From the NCBI GenBank assembly GCA_016790225.1, contig JAEUOZ010000033.1, forward strand, positions 29,153 through 93,152: DNA of 64,000 nucleotides, in the 5' to 3' direction. Both the position numbers and the translations under genes were made by a program. The first letter of the stretch is position 1; every line of letters starts with the position of its first letter. Origin of the DNA: Rubrivivax sp. Its GTDB lineage: Bacteria; Pseudomonadota; Gammaproteobacteria; Burkholderiales; Burkholderiaceae. Below, piece after piece: positions 33,893 through 43,230 of the stretch. Under the pieces are notes generated by a model. The model was not told the DNA's origin and searched no databases. It saw only the letters and a list, made by a program, of their open reading frames with translations.

Positions 33893-35317
33893 TCAGATGA
33901 TCTCGAAATAGCGCTTGAGCTCCCAGTCGGTCACCGCGTCCTGCCACTGGCGCCATTCCCATTCGCGCGTGGCGGCAAAGTGGTCGACGAACAGGTCACC
34001 GAACCAGTCGCGCGCCAGATCGCTGGCCTGGAAGATGCGCGTGGTCTCGATCAGGCTGCGCGGCGCGCGCGGGATGTTCTCCGCTCCCTGGTTGGTGCCG
34101 GTGATGGGCGGCGTGCTGAGCTTCAGGCCCTTTTCCACGCCGTGCAGGCCGGCCGCGATGACCGCTGCGGTGGCCAGGTAGGGGTTCATGTCGGCGCCGG
34201 GGCAGCGGGTCTCCAGGCGCGTGCTCTTGGGGCTGCCCGCGATCACGCGAAAGCTCGCCGTGCGGTTGTCCAGGCCCCAGGTGGGCTTGACGGGTGCCCA
34301 GAAGCCATCCACCAGGCGCTTGTAGCTGTTGACGGTAGGCCAGAACATCGGCGCAAACTGCATCAGGGCGGCCACCTGGCCGGCCAGGTAGCTCTCGAAC
34401 AGCGGGCTCATGGCGCGCGGTGAATCCGCGCCGTGGAAGAGGTTGCGCTTGCCGTCCGACAGGCTCTGGTGGATGTGGCCTGAGCAGCCCGGATACTGCG
34501 CGCTCCACTTGGCCATGAAGCTGGGCATGATGCCGAAGCGCTTGCCGATCTCCTTGGCGCCGGTCTTGAAGAGGATGGCGCGGTCAGCGGCCTCCAGTGC
34601 GCCACTGAAGGCGATGGCGGCTTCGTAGACGCCGGGGCCTGTCTCCGTGTGCAGGCCTTCGATGGGCACGCCGAAGGCACCCATCTCGTCCATCAGGGCG
34701 TTGAAGAAATCGCGCTGATCGCCCATGCGCAGCAGCGAATAGCCGAACATGCCCGGCGTGATCGTCTGCGGGCCCACGCCGCGCTTGTCGGCCCAGCTCT
34801 GCGGCGTCTCGGCGAAATTGAACCACTCGTACTCGTGGCCGCACATGGGCGCGAAGCCCAGCTTCTCTGCCCGCTGGAGCACGCGCTTGAGGATCTGCCG
34901 CGGGCACACCGGGTACGGGCTGCCGTCGGCGTTGACAAACTCGCCCAGGAAGAAGGGCACGTCCTGATCCCAGGGCACGCGGCGCTGCGTGCCGATGTCC
35001 AGCCGGGCCAGCGCATCCGGAAAGCCATGGTGCCAGCCGGTGACCTGCGTGTTGTCGTAGCACTGGTCGTGCACATCCCAGCCGAAGACCACGTCGCAGA
35101 AGCCGAAGCCGCCATCGAGCGCACCGGCAAACTTGTCGATGTGCAGGTACTTGCCGCGCAGGATGCCGTCGATGTCGCTCACCGCGACCTTGACCTTGGT
35201 GGCGCCGCTCTTGCGCAGATCACTCAGCACCTGCGATGCGTCGGGCATCGGCACGCGTGCAGCGGCGCCGCGCCCCGCTGCGGTCTTGCGGGTAGGGCTC
35301 TTGGGTGGGGTCGGCAT
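33893..35317 (-). CDS. Glutamine synthetase family ligase (PuuA/GlnA4-like)
   Basis: From the ATG at 35317, with GAGG 7 bases upstream, the product has 474 residues. It has the beta-grasp N-terminal domain (VKVAVSDIDGILRGKYLHIDK) and the catalytic domain with CGHEYEWFNF, GLHTETGPGVYE, GCSGHIHQSLSDG, NRTASFRVI and STRLETRCPGADMNPYLA. Tyr/Trp changes around the ammonia site and the lack of the adenylylation loop place it among the gamma-glutamylpolyamine / gamma-glutamylethanolamide synthetases rather than true GlnA. It would ligate glutamate to an amine with ATP. It is the first gene of the five-gene - strand cluster. The 13 residues of upstream open frame are not conserved. Confidence 0.9.
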   Translation of the reverse strand: MPTPPKSPTRKTAAGRGAAARVPMPDASQVLSDLRKSGATKVKVAVSDIDGILRGKYLHIDKFAGALDGGFGFCDVVFGWDVHDQCYDNTQVTGWHHGFPDALARLDIGTQRRVPWDQDVPFFLGEFVNADGSPYPVCPRQILKRVLQRAEKLGFAPMCGHEYEWFNFAETPQSWADKRGVGPQTITPGMFGYSLLRMGDQRDFFNALMDEMGAFGVPIEGLHTETGPGVYEAAIAFSGALEAADRAILFKTGAKEIGKRFGIMPSFMAKWSAQYPGCSGHIHQSLSDGKRNLFHGADSPRAMSPLFESYLAGQVAALMQFAPMFWPTVNSYKRLVDGFWAPVKPTWGLDNRTASFRVIAGSPKSTRLETRCPGADMNPYLATAAVIAAGLHGVEKGLKLSTPPITGTNQGAENIPRAPRSLIETTRIFQASDLARDWFGDLFVDHFAATREWEWRQWQDAVTDWELKRYFEII

Positions 35318-35661
35318 GCTCTGGCCTCGGGTCTGCTGATGTTCGCAAGGGCGCACGCTACAACGGCCGCGCCGCCTTGGCGATGCCGATCAGCCCCAGG
35401 TGATGCCGGCGTGCAACCCGGGCCGGCGGGGCCACCCTCACCCCGCCAGCCACAGCGACAGCGACAGCCGGTAGTCCAGCGGCAGGCGAACCATCAGCTG
35501 CTTGCAACAGCCTGTAGCCCACAAGGTTATGCATGCAGAAGTCGCGAAGGCCTTGAACTCGTGGCCTCAGGGCCCAGGAACCGCTGCAGGCAGGGGTCTC
35601 GTCAGCCGATAGCCCACGGGTCGCGAGGCCGCCGGTCTCGCCCTCTCAGGGAGCCCGATTC
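35318..35661. other. Divergent intergenic region between the ligase gene and the lipoprotein gene
   Basis: This is 344 bp without a gene. TTGCAA at 35502-35507 with TTATGC at 35527-35532 gives a poor promoter match (19-bp spacer) toward the + strand. A CAGGGAG at about 35647-35653 is the ribosome binding site of the lipoprotein gene. No operator-like palindrome or stable RNA fold was seen by eye. Confidence 0.3.
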
Positions 35662-37812
35662 GTGCGCGAGACCATCACGCTTTCTTCAGCCTTGTCTTCA
35701 TGGGCCTTGCCGGCCCGCATGAGCGCCGTCGCGCTCGCCGTGGCGCTGAGCGCCTGCGGCGGTGGCGAAGAACCCGTACCGGGCCCGGTGGCCACGCCGC
35801 CGCCGGTGCTGCCGGTCGCGGTGGTCTTCAGCGGCGTGGCGGCCACCGGGGCGCCGATGGTCGGCGCCACGGTGCGCGTCGTGGATTCCCGCGGGCAGGA
35901 AGTGGGCCGCAGTGCGGCGGTCGGTCAGGATGGCCGCTACTCGGTGACGCTGAGCGAAGGCGCGCAATCGCCCTTCGTGGTCGTCGCCAGTCTCTCCGCA
36001 GGCACGTCCCAGGTGGCTGCGGTCGCCACGACATCGTCGTCCACGGTCAATGTCACGCCCCTGACCAGCCTGATGGCCGCACGGCTGTCCAGCAACGGCC
36101 AGCCGGAAGGCCTGGTGCGTGACTTCACGGCCAGCGGCGCGGCGCGTCAGGTGCCTTCCGCAGAGGCCATCCAGACGGCCACCAACGACGTGATCCGGGT
36201 CATCGCGCCGCTCGCCGGTGCCGTGGGCGACTCGACGCACCCGGTCACCGGCAACTTCGCCGTCGGCGGCACCGGGCACGACAAGCTGCTGGATTCGCTC
36301 ACCGTCACGATCACGCCCAAGAGCGACACCGCCACCAACATCGAGTTGACCGTGCGCACCAAGCGCCCGGACGATCAGGCGCCGCCGGCGGTCGCCTTCT
36401 CCAGCACCACGCGCGACATGCCGGTAGTGCCGGCGGTTGACCGCAACGCACTGGCCAGCGACCGCGCGTCGGCCAAGATCGACGAGCTGGTGGCCAAGCT
36501 CAACGCCTGCTACGCGCTGCCGCTGGCCGACCGTGTGGACAGTGCGCAGACACCGGCCACGATCAAGGCCGGTCCCTGCCGCGACATGTTCTTCAACGCG
36601 GATCCCTCGGGCTATCTGCACAGCAGCGGCCGCGCCGTCCCCGGGGGCGGGGCCTTTGCCGGTGTGTACAGCGGCATCCAGCTGGTCTTCGATCGGCCGG
36701 TCTTCGAGTACGAGCGTGCCGGCTCCGACGAGGTGGTCTTCTCGCTGCGCTGGAAGGACACCGCCGGCAACAGCGACACCGTGATGCTGGTGTCGCGCCC
36801 GCAGGGCGACACGCTGCGCCTGATCGGCAACCAGCAGGCGCATCCCATGGAAGTGCGCCCGCTGATCTATCGCGCCGAGTTCCTGCGCAGCGACGTCACC
36901 GGCCATGACTTCACGACCACGGGCTACACGCTGCAGGTCACCAACCGTCAAGCCAACGGTCAAGCTGTCTATCACAAGGTGGTGGTGCAAGCACCGGTGG
37001 GCCTTGAGCGTGGCGCGACGCGCGACGAGTTTGTCCTCTGGCCGATGCCGGGGCACAGCAGCCTGCGCATGAAGGGCAACTGGACACCCACGCAGACCAG
37101 CCAGGTCGTGCGCCTGGCCGGCGCGTTCAACGCGCCGCGCACCAGCGAACCGCTGCATCCGCGGCAGATCACGAGCAGCGGCGCCGTCTGGGTGAACGGC
37201 GAGCCCTGGAGCGACGACCGCCTGGAGCGCATTTCTCACAAGTCGGTCTGGACCTTCAAGTACTTCCTGGCCGGCAACACCGGCGATACGCCGGACGCGG
37301 TGCAGCACCTGACCACGCTGTCGCGCGCACCCAGCCTGCGCGAAGCGGCGGCCATCCGCACGGCCGAGCTGACCGAAGCGTCGCGTGCGTTCCTTCAGAG
37401 CTACTCCGCCGAGCCCAATGCGCGCATGTTCTGGTTCGGCGCCCGCCCCGGCGCCACCGGTGAGCCCACCAGCACCACGCCGGTGGTCGAACTGGGATGG
37501 ACCGTGCCCGAAGGCGCCATCGCCCCCTTGTCGCTCTGGATGTGGGGCCGCACCACCAGCAGCTACAGCATCCCCTGGGAAAGCCGCACCTCCTTCGACG
37601 CGGGTCGCTCCTTCACCAGCAGCACACGCTCGTCAAACGTGACGTGCCCGGTGAATGCCATCAGCGCCACGCTGTGCGACGCATCAGAACCGGCACGGTT
37701 CTCGCGCATGACCCTGGTGACGGACTTCGAACTCAGCGGCCGCGACGAGCGCCTGGTGCAGGTCGTGAAGACCTACAAGACCTACGTGCCGAGCGTGCGC
37801 GTCGTGAACTGA
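35662..37812 (+). CDS. Large lipoprotein of unknown function with carboxypeptidase-regulatory-like N-terminal domain
   Basis: From a GTG at 35662 (CAGGGAG 8 bases upstream) the product has 716 residues. A signal peptide ends in the lipobox ALSAC followed by GGGEE, so a lipidated, envelope-facing protein is expected. After a Pro-rich spacer (PVPGPVATPPPVLPV), residues 50-120 (GVAATGAPMVGATVRVVDSRG...GRYSVTL) resemble a carboxypeptidase-regulatory-like beta-sandwich. The rest is beta-rich and not recognised (GVYSGIQLVFDRPVFEY, MFFNADPSGYLHS, WGRTTSSYSIPWESRTSF). An ATG at 35719 would leave a signal peptide without a basic N-region, so the GTG is preferred. No partner gene is obvious. Confidence 0.75.
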   Translation: MRETITLSSALSSWALPARMSAVALAVALSACGGGEEPVPGPVATPPPVLPVAVVFSGVAATGAPMVGATVRVVDSRGQEVGRSAAVGQDGRYSVTLSEGAQSPFVVVASLSAGTSQVAAVATTSSSTVNVTPLTSLMAARLSSNGQPEGLVRDFTASGAARQVPSAEAIQTATNDVIRVIAPLAGAVGDSTHPVTGNFAVGGTGHDKLLDSLTVTITPKSDTATNIELTVRTKRPDDQAPPAVAFSSTTRDMPVVPAVDRNALASDRASAKIDELVAKLNACYALPLADRVDSAQTPATIKAGPCRDMFFNADPSGYLHSSGRAVPGGGAFAGVYSGIQLVFDRPVFEYERAGSDEVVFSLRWKDTAGNSDTVMLVSRPQGDTLRLIGNQQAHPMEVRPLIYRAEFLRSDVTGHDFTTTGYTLQVTNRQANGQAVYHKVVVQAPVGLERGATRDEFVLWPMPGHSSLRMKGNWTPTQTSQVVRLAGAFNAPRTSEPLHPRQITSSGAVWVNGEPWSDDRLERISHKSVWTFKYFLAGNTGDTPDAVQHLTTLSRAPSLREAAAIRTAELTEASRAFLQSYSAEPNARMFWFGARPGATGEPTSTTPVVELGWTVPEGAIAPLSLWMWGRTTSSYSIPWESRTSFDAGRSFTSSTRSSNVTCPVNAISATLCDASEPARFSRMTLVTDFELSGRDERLVQVVKTYKTYVPSVRVVN

Positions 37813-37826
37813 GTGCCCAAGGGTCC

Positions 37827-37860
37827 GCGCGCCGGCCGCGTTACGCACCGGCCGGCGCGC
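37827..37860. terminator. Perfect 12-bp inverted repeat between convergent genes
   Basis: GCGCGCCGGCCG (37827-37838) and its exact complement (37849-37860) flank a 10-base loop. The structure lies between the convergent lipoprotein gene and phnW, overlapping the last codons of phnW. There is no T-run on either strand. It could serve as a bidirectional terminator or a Rho pause site. Confidence 0.45.
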
Positions 37861-38962
37861 CGCTGTGAATGCCCATCTCCGCCAGCGTCTCCCCCACGGC
37901 GTTCACTGCCTGGCGCATCTCGTTGGGGCCGATGGCACCGATGCAGCCCACGCGGAAGGTCTCGATCTGCGTGAGCTTGCCGGGGTAGAGGATGAAGCCA
38001 CGCTGCTTGGCGCCTTCGTAGAAGCGCCTGAAGTCGTAGCGCGCATCGGCCGGGGCGTGGAAGGTCACGATGATCGGTGCCTGCACCTCGGGCGCCAGGA
38101 AGGGCTTGAAGCCCAGCGCCTGCATGCCCTGCATCAGCGCCTGGCAGTTGGCCTGGTAGCGCGCGAGGCGCGCCGGCTGGCCGCCCTCCTCGACAAACTG
38201 AGCGATGGCTTCGTCCAGTGCAGCCAGGACGTGCGTGGGCGGCGTGAAGCGCCACTGGCCGGTCTTTTGCATGTAGACATGCTGGTCGTGCAGATCCATC
38301 GCCAGGCTGTGGCTGTGGCCGGCGCAGTTGTCCAGCACGGCCTTGCGGATGAATACGAAGCCCATGCCCGGCACGCCTTCCAGGCACTTGCCGCTGGCGG
38401 CAATCAGTGCATCGAAGCGCGTGTGCCGCGCATCGATGGGCAGCGCGGCAAAGCTGGACATCGCGTCGACGATCAATCCCTTGCCCGCCTGCTCGCACAA
38501 GGCGGCGATCTCGGCCAGCGGGTTCTCCACGCCGGTGCCGGTTTCGCAGTGGATCAGGATCACGTGCGTGATGCTGGGCTCAGCCGTCAGCGCGGCCTGC
38601 ACCGCGGCGGGCGTGATGGGGCTGTCTTCGGCCACCGGCAGCAGCGTCACCCGGCGACCCATCATCTGCGAGAGCTTGCCGGCGCGCTTGCAGTAGGCGC
38701 CGTTGTCGGGCACCAGGATGTGCGCATCGCGCGGCGTCACCGTGGCCACCGCGGCTTCCACGCTGAAGGTGCCGCTGCCCTGCAGCGGCACGAGCACATG
38801 GCTTTCCTGGCCGTGCACGATGTCCAGCAGCCGCTCGCGCACCCGCGCCGTGATGGCGATGAAATCGGTATCCCAGCTGCCCCAATCCTTCAGCATCGCC
38901 AGCTTGGTGCGCAGCGTGGTGGTCAGCGGTCCCGGGGTCAGCAGGATGCGGTCTCGGTCCAT
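37841..38962 (-). CDS. phnW: 2-aminoethylphosphonate--pyruvate transaminase PhnW
   Basis: The product has 373 residues, the usual PhnW length. The N-terminus ([16 protein letters not shown]) and the blocks [27 protein letters not shown] and [13 protein letters not shown] are diagnostic. The PLP lysine is Lys192 in [12 protein letters not shown]. The enzyme transfers the amino group of AEP to pyruvate, giving phosphonoacetaldehyde and alanine. It is the last gene of the transporter-phnW unit, 78 bp after the permease gene. With phnY and phnA also in the window, phosphonoacetaldehyde would be oxidised and hydrolysed rather than cleaved by PhnX, of which there is no sign. Confidence 0.95.
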   Translation of the reverse strand: MDRDRILLTPGPLTTTLRTKLAMLKDWGSWDTDFIAITARVRERLLDIVHGQESHVLVPLQGSGTFSVEAAVATVTPRDAHILVPDNGAYCKRAGKLSQMMGRRVTLLPVAEDSPITPAAVQAALTAEPSITHVILIHCETGTGVENPLAEIAALCEQAGKGLIVDAMSSFAALPIDARHTRFDALIAASGKCLEGVPGMGFVFIRKAVLDNCAGHSHSLAMDLHDQHVYMQKTGQWRFTPPTHVLAALDEAIAQFVEEGGQPARLARYQANCQALMQGMQALGFKPFLAPEVQAPIIVTFHAPADARYDFRRFYEGAKQRGFILYPGKLTQIETFRVGCIGAIGPNEMRQAVNAVGETLAEMGIHSGAPAGA

Positions 38963-39040
38963 CGGCTTGTCTCCATCGTTTGAGTGCGCCGCTGCGTGCA
39001 GCGTCGGATCGGGTTCCAGGCGGGCAGGCAGGCCCCGCGT

Positions 39041-40789
39041 TCACGCCTTCCAGGCCTGCGTGCGCCGCTCCACCCAGCGCGACAGCAGCCAGAACAGCAT
39101 CGTCGCCACAGCCGAGGCAGCCACGATCATCACGGCGCAGGCGGCGGCGGCACCGGTCTCGCCGGCTTCATCCAGGTTCAGGATGGCGATAGAAGCCACC
39201 TTGGTTTCCGGCGCATACAGGAAGACCACGGCCGATACCGTGGTCATCGCGTTGACGAACAGGTATCGCGCGATGTCGATCAGTGCCGGCGTGCACAGGG
39301 GCAGGGTCACGCGGCGCAGCGTGGTCCACTGCGGCACCTTCAGGCTGGCCGAGACGGATTCGAATTCCGCATCCAGGCTTTTCAGCGCCGTGATCGCCGT
39401 GAGGTGACCCGTGGTGTAGAAGTGCACGATGGTGCACAGCGTCAGCAGCGCCATGCTGCGGTAGAGCACGGACAGCGGGTTCTCCGGCTCGTTGAAGAAG
39501 AAGATGTAGCCCAGGCCCAGCACCAGGCCGGGCACGGCCATCGGCAGCATGGCCAGCAGCCGCACCAGCGTGCGCACGGCGGGCGTGGCCTGCGTCTTCT
39601 CCAGCAGGTAGGCGCCCAGGAAGATCAGCGCCGTGCCGAAGAAGGCCGTGCCGCCCGCCATGATCAGGCTGTTGACGAAGGCCTCGCCGACCTCCGCATC
39701 CACGATGGCCATGCGGTAGTGCGAGAAGCTGGGCGCCAGGTTGTAGGGCCAGAAGCTCGCGAGCGAGGCAAACACCGTCATGCCCATGACGGCCAGGATC
39801 AGCAGCGCGATGAAACTGCAGTACAGCAGCATCAGCGCGTCGAAGCGCGGCGCGCGCCTGGGCCGGTAAGGCACCGCCCGCGCACTGAGCATCGCGGTCT
39901 GCTTCTTGCCGACCCAGTGATCGACGGCGAAGGTCAGCACCGCCGGCGTGAGCAGCAGGATGGCCACCACGGCGCCGCGCTGGAAATCCTGCTGGCCGAT
40001 CACCAGCTTGAAGACATCGGTGGCCAACATGTTGAAGTTGCCGCCGATGACCTTGGGAATGCCGAAATCGGTGATCACCAGGGTGAAGACGACGAGCGCG
40101 GCGCTGATCAGCCCGTAGCGAGCGCCGGGCAGCGTGATGGTGAAGAACTTGCGCGCGGCCGAGGTGCCCATGGCATCGGCCGCTTCATACAGGCGCGCAT
40201 CCGCGGCCGCGAGTGCCGTCACCAGAATCATCAGCGCATGCGGGAAGGTGGCGAAGATCTGGGCCAGCACGATGCCCGGCGCGCCGTAGATCTCATCGAT
40301 GCCCAGGGCCAGCAGCAGCCCCTTGGCCACCCCCTGGTTGCCGAACCAGTAGATCAGCGAGATGGCGGCCAGCAGCGTGGGCGCCAGCAGCGGCAGCAGC
40401 GTGATGCCGCGCAGCAGCCCCTTGCCCGGCATGCGGCTGCGTGTGAGCCCGTAGGCAAAGGCGAAGGCCAGCGGCACCGTCACCAGCGTCACCAGCGCCG
40501 AGACCCACAGGCTGTTCCAGGCACTGCGCAGCAGCGCAGGCGTCTGAAGATAGTTCAGCAGGTTGGCAAAGCCGACGTAGCGCCCCTGCGCATCCTGCAG
40601 CGCCTGCACCGCAATGGCCGCCAGCGGCAGCGCCAGAAAAGCCAGCAGCAGCAGTGCGACCACGATCAGCGCGAGCGTGGCCACACGGTCACTTGCCGTC
40701 ACGGCCAGGCGCAGCTCAGGGCCCCGGGGTGCCGGGGAAGAAGCCGCTGCAGCGAGCGGTTTCACGCGCTGGCCTTCACCATCATCCAA
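39041..40789 (-). CDS. 2-aminoethylphosphonate ABC transporter permease (fused double permease)
   Basis: The product has 582 residues with two homologous membrane halves, each with about six segments (LIVVALLLLAFLALPLAAIA at the start; LMLLYCSFIALLILAVMGMT in the second half). Each half has an EAA-type loop (EAADAMGTSAARKFFTITLP; ESVSASLKVPQWTTLRRVTLP), the contact site for the ATPase. Such fused permeases are the standard form in the PhnS2-T2-U2 AEP importers. The gene overlaps the 3' end of the ATPase gene by 8 bp. It would move AEP across the inner membrane. Confidence 0.92.
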   Translation of the reverse strand: MDDGEGQRVKPLAAAASSPAPRGPELRLAVTASDRVATLALIVVALLLLAFLALPLAAIAVQALQDAQGRYVGFANLLNYLQTPALLRSAWNSLWVSALVTLVTVPLAFAFAYGLTRSRMPGKGLLRGITLLPLLAPTLLAAISLIYWFGNQGVAKGLLLALGIDEIYGAPGIVLAQIFATFPHALMILVTALAAADARLYEAADAMGTSAARKFFTITLPGARYGLISAALVVFTLVITDFGIPKVIGGNFNMLATDVFKLVIGQQDFQRGAVVAILLLTPAVLTFAVDHWVGKKQTAMLSARAVPYRPRRAPRFDALMLLYCSFIALLILAVMGMTVFASLASFWPYNLAPSFSHYRMAIVDAEVGEAFVNSLIMAGGTAFFGTALIFLGAYLLEKTQATPAVRTLVRLLAMLPMAVPGLVLGLGYIFFFNEPENPLSVLYRSMALLTLCTIVHFYTTGHLTAITALKSLDAEFESVSASLKVPQWTTLRRVTLPLCTPALIDIARYLFVNAMTTVSAVVFLYAPETKVASIAILNLDEAGETGAAAACAVMIVAASAVATMLFWLLSRWVERRTQAWKA

Positions 40790-41867
40790 CGAACAGCCGC
40801 ATGCGCTCGGGCAACAGGCGCAAGGGCAGGTGCGCCCCCTCCTGCAGCTGCTGTTCGGCGATGAAGTTCAGCGAGAGATAGACCGTCAGCGGCAGCTCGC
40901 CCAGCACCGCACTGGTGACGCGAACCAGGCAATACGAGCCGAGGAACTCGATCTTCTCGATCCGGGCCTCGAAGACATTGGCGTCACCGGGCGACAGCGG
41001 GCGCGCCAGCACGTCCTCAGGACGCAGATAGACCTTCAGCGCCTGGCCCTCGGCCAGGGTGTGCGGGCAATCGAAGCTGCGCTTGCCGATGTGCAGCCGG
41101 TCCTGCGCCAGCGCAGTCGCCGGCAACACGTTGATGCGGCCGACAAAATCGGCCACGAAGGGCGTGCGCGGCTCGCGGTAGACCTGCTGCGGCGCACCCA
41201 CCTGATCGATCACGCCCTGGTTCATGACCACGATGCGATCGGCCACCGACAGGGCTTCTTCCTGGTCGTGGGTGACCATCACGGTGGTCACGCCCAGCTG
41301 GCGCTGCAAGGCGCGGATCTCCTGGCGCAGGTGCACGCGCACGATGGCATCCAGCGCCGACAGCGGCTCGTCCAGCAGCAGCAGGCCCGGTGAGGTGGCC
41401 AGCGCACGCGCCAGCGCGATGCGCTGCTGCTGCCCGCCGGACAACTGCGCCGGGTACTTGCCTTCGCTGCCGGGCAGGCCCACCAGCGCCACGAGCTCGG
41501 CCACGCGGGCGCGGATGCGCTCGCGGCTCTCGCGGCGGTTCACCAGCCCGTAGGCGACGTTGTCGGCCACCGTGAGGTTGGGAAACAGCGCATAGGACTG
41601 GAAGACGATGCCGTAATCGCGCTGCGCCGGCGGCAGGCGCGAGATGTCCTGCCCGCCCTGCAGCACACGCCCTTCGCTCTGGGCTTCCAGGCCGGCGATC
41701 ACACGCAGCAGCGTGGTCTTGCCGCAGCCTGATGGGCCCAGAAAACAGACGAACTCGCCGCGCTCGATCGTCAGATCGATGCCCTTGAGGGCTTCGAAGC
41801 TGCCGAAACGCTTTCGGATGCCTTCCAGCTGAAGGTAGGGGCCGCCGGCAGCTGCGGCCCCGTTCAT
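40782..41867 (-). CDS. 2-aminoethylphosphonate ABC transporter ATP-binding protein
   Basis: From the ATG at 41867 the product has 361 residues. Walker A is GPSGCGKTT, the signature is LSGGQQQRIALARA, Walker B is LLLLDEPLSALD, and the switch histidine is in VMVTHDQEEAL. The C-terminal 120 residues form a TOBE-like regulatory domain (VYLRPEDVLARPL). This is the spermidine/putrescine-type subclass used by AEP importers. A GTG 15 bases upstream (41882) is an alternative start. It lies just after the binding-protein gene and overlaps the permease gene, so all three are one operon. Confidence 0.93.
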   Translation of the reverse strand: MNGAAAAGGPYLQLEGIRKRFGSFEALKGIDLTIERGEFVCFLGPSGCGKTTLLRVIAGLEAQSEGRVLQGGQDISRLPPAQRDYGIVFQSYALFPNLTVADNVAYGLVNRRESRERIRARVAELVALVGLPGSEGKYPAQLSGGQQQRIALARALATSPGLLLLDEPLSALDAIVRVHLRQEIRALQRQLGVTTVMVTHDQEEALSVADRIVVMNQGVIDQVGAPQQVYREPRTPFVADFVGRINVLPATALAQDRLHIGKRSFDCPHTLAEGQALKVYLRPEDVLARPLSPGDANVFEARIEKIEFLGSYCLVRVTSAVLGELPLTVYLSLNFIAEQQLQEGAHLPLRLLPERMRLFVG

Positions 41868-41889
41868 GCCCGATGCCTGCACGCCAGCT

Positions 41890-42951
41890 TCAGCGGCGCG
41901 GTTCGGACTTGGCGTTGTAGCGCTTGGTCCACTCGGCCAGGATGCGCTCGCGGTTGTCGGCTTCCCAGTAGAAATCCTTCTTCACCAGGCGCGACTCGTA
42001 GTCCTTGGGAATGTTGGGCAGCGGGGCTGCCACACCGGGCTGCGCGGTGATCGCGAAATTCTTGCCGTACAGGATCATCGCGTCCTTGCTGGATGCCCAG
42101 TCGGCCAGCTTCTTGGCCGCATCCAGCTTCTTGGTGCCCTTGTGGATGGCAAAGGCCTCCAGATCCCAGCCCAGGCCCTCCTTCGGGAAGACCAGATCGA
42201 TCGGGGCGCCGCGGGCCTTGTTGGCGTTGGCGCGGTATTCGAACGAGATCCCCACGACAAACTCGCCGGCCGCGGCCATGTTGCAGGGGCGACTGCCCGA
42301 GTGCGTGTACTGCGCGATGTTCTCGTGCAGCGCATCCATGAATTTCCAGCCGCCGCCCTTGCCGTTGTCGTCACCGAAGAGCGTGAGCCAGGCGGTCACA
42401 TCGAAGAAGCCGGTGCCGGAGCTGGCCGGGTTGGGCATCACGACCTGGCCCTTGTAGACGGGCTTGGTCAGGTCTCTCCAGGTCTCGGGCTTGGGGATGT
42501 TGCGCTTCTGCGCTTCCACCGTGTTGAAGCAGATGGTGGCGCCCCAGACATCCATGCCGAACCAGGCCGGCGGGTTCTTGCGATCCCGGTACTGGCTCAT
42601 GATGGCGTCCAGGTTCAGCGGGCTGTAGGGCTGCAGCATGCCGTTCTTGTCCATCAGCGCCAGGCTGGACGCCGCCACGCCCATGATGGCATCGGCCTGC
42701 GGGTTGCCCTTCTCGGCCAGCAGCTTGGCGGTGATCACGCCGGTGCTGTCGCGCACCCACTTGATCTCAATGTCGGGGTGGACCTTGTTGAAGCCCTGCT
42801 CGTAGGCCTTCAGCTGATCGGTCTCCAGCGCGGTGTAGACAAGCAGCTGGGTCTTCTGGGCGGCTGCCGGCAGCGCGAGCGAAGTGCCCAGCGCAGCCAT
42901 CACGAGCGCACCCACGAGACCTGTCAATCGAGACAGCACGGACCGACGCAT
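41890..42951 (-). CDS. 2-aminoethylphosphonate ABC transporter substrate-binding protein
   Basis: From the ATG at 42951, with a strong AGGAGA site 6 bases upstream, the product has 353 residues. A Sec signal peptide (MRRSVLSRLTGLVGALVMAA...LPAAAQ) is followed by KTQLLVYTALETDQLKAYEQ and ADAIMGVAASSLALM. These match the extracellular solute-binding proteins of AEP importers (PhnS2 type). The open frame continues far upstream to 44130, but that part is a shadow of the NptA-like gene. It is the first gene of the transporter-phnW operon. Operator-like site A lies about 230 bp upstream of the start. Confidence 0.93.
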   Translation of the reverse strand: MRRSVLSRLTGLVGALVMAALGTSLALPAAAQKTQLLVYTALETDQLKAYEQGFNKVHPDIEIKWVRDSTGVITAKLLAEKGNPQADAIMGVAASSLALMDKNGMLQPYSPLNLDAIMSQYRDRKNPPAWFGMDVWGATICFNTVEAQKRNIPKPETWRDLTKPVYKGQVVMPNPASSGTGFFDVTAWLTLFGDDNGKGGGWKFMDALHENIAQYTHSGSRPCNMAAAGEFVVGISFEYRANANKARGAPIDLVFPKEGLGWDLEAFAIHKGTKKLDAAKKLADWASSKDAMILYGKNFAITAQPGVAAPLPNIPKDYESRLVKKDFYWEADNRERILAEWTKRYNAKSEPRR

Positions 42952-43180
42952 GAACTTCTCCTGGATATCAATGGTTGTTGGGGAAACGCGGCCGGATCGG
43001 TGCCCGGACCGGGCCGCCCGGGCAGCCCGCCGCCAGCGGGCCGCCGACGCGGCACTCCAGTGGGCCACGGTCTTGTGACCGATACGTGACGATGGGGAGG
43101 CCGCGCCATGACAGCGCCATGACGAAGCCGGCTCATCGTGCGCCGCAGCATGCGCCGCTGTCAACGGGAGAACCCTCAAG

Positions 43181-43200
43181 TTGCAGATTGTTGACAATCC
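43181..43200. promoter_or_regulatory. Operator-like inverted repeat A (putative phosphonate-regulator site)
   Basis: TTGCAGATTGTTGACAATC forms AGATTGT-TG-ACAATCC, a 7-2-7 inverted repeat with one mismatch. The left flank TTGC matches the right flank GCAA of site B in inverted sense. It lies 30 bp before the NptA-like ATG and about 230 bp before the AEP binding-protein ATG, so it could control both divergent units. Confidence 0.7.
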
Positions 43201-43230
43201 GCGGACTGACGGATTGAATGCGGCGGCTCC

